This document shows, one piece after another, positions 12,505 to 15,589 of a DNA stretch of 15,589 nt. Numbering within the stretch: position 1 is the first letter of the stretch; each line of letters begins with the position of its first letter. Source of the DNA: Saprospiraceae bacterium (GTDB taxonomy: Bacteria > Bacteroidota > Bacteroidia > Chitinophagales > Saprospiraceae). Below the pieces are notes generated by a model. The model was not told the DNA's origin, did no database searches, and was given only the letters and a program-made list of their open reading frames with translations. The position numbers and the translations under genes were made by a program. The stretch lies in NCBI GenBank assembly GCA_015494245.1, contig WGBN01000081.1:1-15589 (forward strand), given 5' to 3'.

Positions 12505-14493
12505 TTACTCCTTAATCAGGCTGTCGAGCACCTCGCGATTGATCTTTACCGGATATTTCTCTTCCAGGCTCTTCACCCATTTGCGCTCCAGATAATCCTG
12601 GTAATCGGCAATGACAAAGCCGCGGGATTCTTCCAGTGTTTTGGGTTGGGAAGGCAGGATTTCCTCAATTTTGTAGAAAGCAGCCGTGCCTTCTTTTTGG
12701 TTGATTTCCGAATCCGACAAAGCCCCCGGCTTCCATTCCATGGTCATCAACACGCGGTTATGCCCCTTTTCAAACAACTTCTCGGTGCGCTCCACAAGGG
12801 GCGTATCCGGATCTGTGTTGAACTTTTTCAGCACCTTCTCCGGCGTTTTTTTGGCGATGTACTTGCGTATCTTTTTCAACTGTTTGGCATCGGTAGTGTG
12901 TACGACGTAAATGCTCACTCGGGCGCGTTCATTCCAGCGATAGCGGCCTTTGATGGTTTCGTAGTAAGCCATCAGGCCGGCTGTATCTTTGGGTGCTACG
13001 TCCCAGACTTCGCGTTTGGTCACTTCAAAGAGCAAAATGCCCTCTTCGTACTCCCGCATCAGATGGCGGAAATCGGGATACTTCTCTGCCAAATGGCGCT
13101 CTTCGTACTCCAGCACCTTGCGTTTGACAAACTCCTTGTACAAGCGCTCCACACCCTCTTTCACGCTCACCGAACGCCCCATGCGGATGCGCTCGCGGGT
13201 GGACTTGGCGAGAAAATCCGTAAAGTCGCCCAGCGTTACCAGGAAGTCATCACCCAGGGAAAAAAGCGGCTCCTGGGAGCGTTCCTTCGGCGCCTTCCAC
13301 TTGTAGCTCAGGAAGTTCTCATTTAAAGTGTCGGCAAAGTTCTCCAGGGTTGTATTGAATTCCTTGAAGTTGGATTCCTTTTTGATGCGCGCGACTAAGG
13401 CGTCCTGAGCCTGTTCAAAACGCGGGTCTTTCTTGATCTGCTTGAGGATGCGCGCACGCTCATCGGCATAAGGGCCCAAATCGCGTTTGCTGATGCGCTT
13501 GACGATATGCCAGCCCACCGAAGTCTCAAAAGGCTTGGAGTACTCGCCGTCTTTTTGCAGGGCAAAAGCGGCGTCTTCAAAGCTCTTCTCATAGCGGTTG
13601 ATGCCAAAGAAGCCAATATAGCCCCCACGCGAAGCCGAGAGCTTGTCTTCAGAGTACTTCTTGGCCAGTTCTTCAAAACTGGCGCCTTGCTGCAACTGCT
13701 GGTAAATGGAATCTATGATGGCCTTGGGGTCCTTATCCTCGCCTTTTTTGGGCTTGCGAATGAGGATGTGCGCCGCCTCGATTTCGCCCCGCGCAGGCCG
13801 GCGGTCGTGTACCACGAGAATGTGATAGCCCATGGCCGTGCGTATGGGTTCGGAGACTTCGCCTTTCGGCAAATGATAGGCCGCCGTTTCCAGATTGTAA
13901 AGGCCTTTGGGAAACATGGCCGTCACATAGCCTATATGCCCCTCATTGCGGGAAACGGCCTTGTCTTCCGAATAGCGCCTGGCCACCTCGCTGAAAGATT
14001 TGCCTTCGAGCAACTCCTTGCGAGCCTGCATGGCGCGCTCATAAGCGCGTTTTTCGACCTCCTCGCCGGCATTGGGCCCAACGCGAATGAGGATATGGCT
14101 GATGTCCACATCCTGCTTCTTGCGGTCATAAACTTCACGCACCAATTTCTCCGTAACCTCGCGATCAATGAGATAGGAATCGGCCAACTGGCGGCGATAG
14201 CCTTCCAGTTCCTGCTGCAAAGCCTTGATCGTATCCAATTTCAATTCGCGGGCGCGCTCTACCTTCAGCTTGAATTTGGTGTACAGGCGCAAGTACTCAT
14301 TCAGCGACTTGCTCGAATAATCGGCCTTGTCTGCATTCGACTTCTCATAGATATAGACGAATTCAGAAACCCTCACGGGGTGATTGTTAACGGTAAACAA
14401 TACGGGATCGTCCTCTTTTTCAGTCTGTGCATGGAGCGTCAAAGCAGTCAGACTCAACGCCAAAAAGAGGGAAACAAAAATAAATGGCCTCAT
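12505..14493 (-). CDS. Double-parvulin peptidyl-prolyl cis-trans isomerase, periplasmic
   Basis: 662 residues. Signal peptide 1-23 (cleavage after HAQ). The N-terminal chaperone-like helical region 30-125 (VLFTVNNHPVRVSEFVYIYEK) is followed by two typical parvulin domains. The first is about 130-231 (ISHILIRVGP, FSEVARRYSEDKAV, EGHIGYVTAMFP, MGYHILVVHDRRP). The second is about 239-335 (AAHILIRKPKKG, FEELAKKYSEDKLSASRGGYIGFFGI, VGWHIVKRISK). The C-terminal 320 residues are helical, without a domain I can name, and include a weak parvulin-like stretch (ARVSIYVVHTTDAKQLKK). It catalyses proline isomerisation during folding of exported proteins. It is the first gene of the leftward operon with the lipoprotein and surA. 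A TAACTTTG box lies about 110 bases upstream. An exact dispersed motif encodes HLPKG at 207-211. Confidence 0.9.
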   Translation of the reverse strand: MRPFIFVSLFLALSLTALTLHAQTEKEDDPVLFTVNNHPVRVSEFVYIYEKSNADKADYSSKSLNEYLRLYTKFKLKVERARELKLDTIKALQQELEGYRRQLADSYLIDREVTEKLVREVYDRKKQDVDISHILIRVGPNAGEEVEKRAYERAMQARKELLEGKSFSEVARRYSEDKAVSRNEGHIGYVTAMFPKGLYNLETAAYHLPKGEVSEPIRTAMGYHILVVHDRRPARGEIEAAHILIRKPKKGEDKDPKAIIDSIYQQLQQGASFEELAKKYSEDKLSASRGGYIGFFGINRYEKSFEDAAFALQKDGEYSKPFETSVGWHIVKRISKRDLGPYADERARILKQIKKDPRFEQAQDALVARIKKESNFKEFNTTLENFADTLNENFLSYKWKAPKERSQEPLFSLGDDFLVTLGDFTDFLAKSTRERIRMGRSVSVKEGVERLYKEFVKRKVLEYEERHLAEKYPDFRHLMREYEEGILLFEVTKREVWDVAPKDTAGLMAYYETIKGRYRWNERARVSIYVVHTTDAKQLKKIRKYIAKKTPEKVLKKFNTDPDTPLVERTEKLFEKGHNRVLMTMEWKPGALSDSEINQKEGTAAFYKIEEILPSQPKTLEESRGFVIADYQDYLERKWVKSLEEKYPVKINREVLDSLIKE
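12508..12513 (-). promoter_or_regulatory. Shine-Dalgarno for the lipoprotein gene
   Basis: AAGGAG on the minus strand, 9 bases before the ATG at 12498. It is made of the last two sense codons (Lys-Glu) of the upstream PPIase gene. Such sites are not common in Bacteroidota, so this may be partly chance, but the position is right and supports the start. Confidence 0.5.
13861..13875 (-). repeat. Dispersed motif copy 5 (exact 15-mer)
   Basis: The plus strand reads GCCTTTCGGCAAATG. In the coding sense it is CATTTGCCGAAAGGC and encodes HLPKG in the first parvulin domain of the PPIase, the same codons as copies 1 and 2 in the unrelated lipoprotein gene. Confidence 0.75.
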
Positions 14494-14603
14494 GGCTTAC
14501 AGTGTTTTATGTACTAACTATTGTTTGGTGTCTTAAGAAAATACCTGTGCGAAAACGCAGGCCGTCTCGGGGCAATGGGAGTCCCGCCTCTGCATAAACG
14601 CGG

Positions 14604-14611
14604 CAAAGTTA
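14604..14611 (-). promoter_or_regulatory. Predicted -7 box for the PPIase/surA operon
   Basis: The minus strand reads TAACTTTG, an exact TAnnTTTG match followed by C as is common in this phylum. Transcription would start near 14598, giving a leader of about 105 bases before the ATG at 14493. No clear TTG is seen 19-21 bases upstream, so the -33 element is weak. The box lies just before the GTG of the divergent gene. Confidence 0.5.
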
Positions 14612-14623
14612 CTAAATTAGCGC

Positions 14624-15589
14624 GTGTTTATTCCGGAGCTCATAAAAGAAACTACAAGCGAGTGGACCGCATGGCTCATCTCACTGACCGCCTGGGGCAT
14701 GAGTTGGGTCTTTTGGTTCCGCCCCTTCGGCAATCTGAAGGCCAACCGCAGCCTGAGCCTGCTGCTCTGGTTGTTCAGCCTCTCCTTATTGCGTGATGTG
14801 TTGATGATGCTAAATGTGTTTCTGGAGCATCCGCAGTGGTTCTTTTTCCCCATTTGGTTTACCTGGGCACTGGGGCCCTTGTATTTTTTCTTTGTCAAGT
14901 TTACGCTGTATCCGGCTTATGAGTGGCATCGCACCGATCTGAAGCACGCTTTTTTCCCCTTGCTCCAAATCGGGCTTTACGCCATCCTCTTCTTTGTGCA
15001 GTACAAGCCGGAGTCCTGGTTTTACACACAGGTTTACAAAACGCTGGAGGGCAGTTTTTTTGTATGCTCTTTCCTGCTCTATCTCGCCATGAGTTGGCGA
15101 TACATCAGATTCCGCGAAGCAGTTTTACAACATCGCAAGCACTACCCCTGGCAAATGGCCAAAGTGCGTTGGCTCAAGCGACACACCCTGGTCTTTTTTT
15201 TCCTCGCGGCCTTCAACAGTTTCTTCCTCATTCTCGACTTCTCCATGTTCAAACTCTTTGGCCGCAGCCTGCGGGTGTGGAGTATTTATCCCTATCTCAC
15301 CCACTACTCCTTCGCCCTCATGGCCCTTTGGGTGATCAACATTGGCTGGCAACTCCTGCGCCGAAGCTATGTGCGACCGCTTTTACAGCAAGACAAAAAC
15401 CAAACTGCCGAAGACATCCTCTTCCGCCAGGGCTGTCTCTTTGACCCCGATTTTCGCCTGAGCCTCTTGCCCCCGCGGCTCCAACCGGCCTCCCAAAAGA
15501 GCGAAAGAGAAACCTTAGAACAAGCCCGCTGCACTTTCGTCCAAAAGCAATGGGAAGAAAAAAACACAGAAAATGCCCCTCCCCATTTC
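14624..15589 (+). CDS. Seven-transmembrane protein, probable N-terminus of a membrane AraC-type regulator (cut by window edge)
   Basis: The frame stays open for 322 codons to the right edge. GTG at 14624 follows an in-frame TAG at 14618, so it is the earliest usual start. ATG at 14699 is the alternative but would remove the first hydrophobic segment. Seven hydrophobic segments are visible: about 13-32 (WTAWLISLTAWGMSWVFWF), 41-60, 68-90 (FFFPIWFTWALGPLYFFFVKF), 103-121, 134-151, 176-195 and 212-232. The run FRPFGNLKANRSLSLLLW and the GPLYFF segment resemble the 7TM sensor part of Bacteroidota AraC-family (or LytTR) regulators. About 80 hydrophilic residues follow, where a linker to a C-terminal DNA-binding domain would be. 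That domain lies beyond the window, so the regulator call is inference. The gene is divergent from the PPIase operon, sharing about 130 bases. Confidence 0.65.
   Translation, partial: MFIPELIKETTSEWTAWLISLTAWGMSWVFWFRPFGNLKANRSLSLLLWLFSLSLLRDVLMMLNVFLEHPQWFFFPIWFTWALGPLYFFFVKFTLYPAYEWHRTDLKHAFFPLLQIGLYAILFFVQYKPESWFYTQVYKTLEGSFFVCSFLLYLAMSWRYIRFREAVLQHRKHYPWQMAKVRWLKRHTLVFFFLAAFNSFFLILDFSMFKLFGRSLRVWSIYPYLTHYSFALMALWVINIGWQLLRRSYVRPLLQQDKNQTAEDILFRQGCLFDPDFRLSLLPPRLQPASQKSERETLEQARCTFVQKQWEEKNTENAPPHF

Noticed and set aside
13507..14517. Long plus-strand open frame opposite the double-parvulin gene
   Set aside because: It is a shadow of strongly supported parvulin coding sequence on the other strand. 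Long antisense frames are expected at this GC content.
14521..14796. Plus-strand open frame starting at 14521 as a small gene
   Set aside because: It is out of frame with the 7TM protein, has no family resemblance and overlaps the supported coding region.

Overview
The window reads as a piece of a Bacteroidota chromosome, probably a moderately GC-rich member of the Saprospiria/Lewinella side of the phylum. The taxon is inferred. The visible basis is a type IX secretion (Por) C-terminal sorting domain, SdrD-like surface modules, lipoproteins, a seven-membrane-segment regulator of a type common in this phylum, a typical Bacteroidota AAA-ATPase/PD-(D/E)XK tail, and two TAnnTTTG promoter boxes. 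No tRNA, rRNA, CRISPR array, integrase or transposase was seen, and no stretch above 300 bases lacks a gene.

Layout, left to right. (1) 2-271: the 3' end of a PD-(D/E)XK nuclease-like gene, then about 210 bases packed with palindromes. (2) 481-999: ogt, a methylguanine-DNA methyltransferase. It converges on a leftward pair with one base between the stop codons. (3) 4628-1001, leftward: a lipoprotein with a possible TIM-barrel fold, overlapping a membrane-anchored TPR protein of 831 residues. Both are of unknown function and look translationally coupled. (4) 4784-8203: a 1139-residue secreted surface protein made of a signal peptide, five SdrD-like modules with calcium-loop motifs, three Cys-rich beta modules, two Kazal domains and a T9SS tail. 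Two strong UNCG-tetraloop hairpins follow. (5) 8381-10183: a long-form acyl-CoA dehydrogenase with a good Bacteroidota promoter and a dyad at the predicted transcription start. (6) 14493-10259, leftward: a three-gene operon for outer-membrane protein folding in the periplasm (double-parvulin PPIase, SurA_N-like lipoprotein, SurA) with tight or overlapping junctions. (7) 14624 to the right edge: a divergent, truncated 7TM-containing protein, probably an AraC-type regulator whose DNA-binding domain lies outside the window.

Much of the window concerns the cell envelope. The PPIase/SurA operon would help fold and deliver outer-membrane proteins, the large protein is exported by T9SS, and the lipoprotein/TPR pair is envelope-anchored. 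The acyl-CoA dehydrogenase (fatty acid beta-oxidation) and Ogt (DNA repair) are housekeeping genes.

The least expected signal is a 15-bp sequence, GCCTTTCGGCAAATG. It occurs four times exactly and once as a 13-bp match, always inside leftward envelope genes, in both orientations and in two reading frames. It encodes either LPKG or LSAN with uniform codons, so the conserved unit appears to be the DNA rather than the peptide. A second repeat family, with core GGGCT-NN-AGCCC, sits between genes at two distant places.
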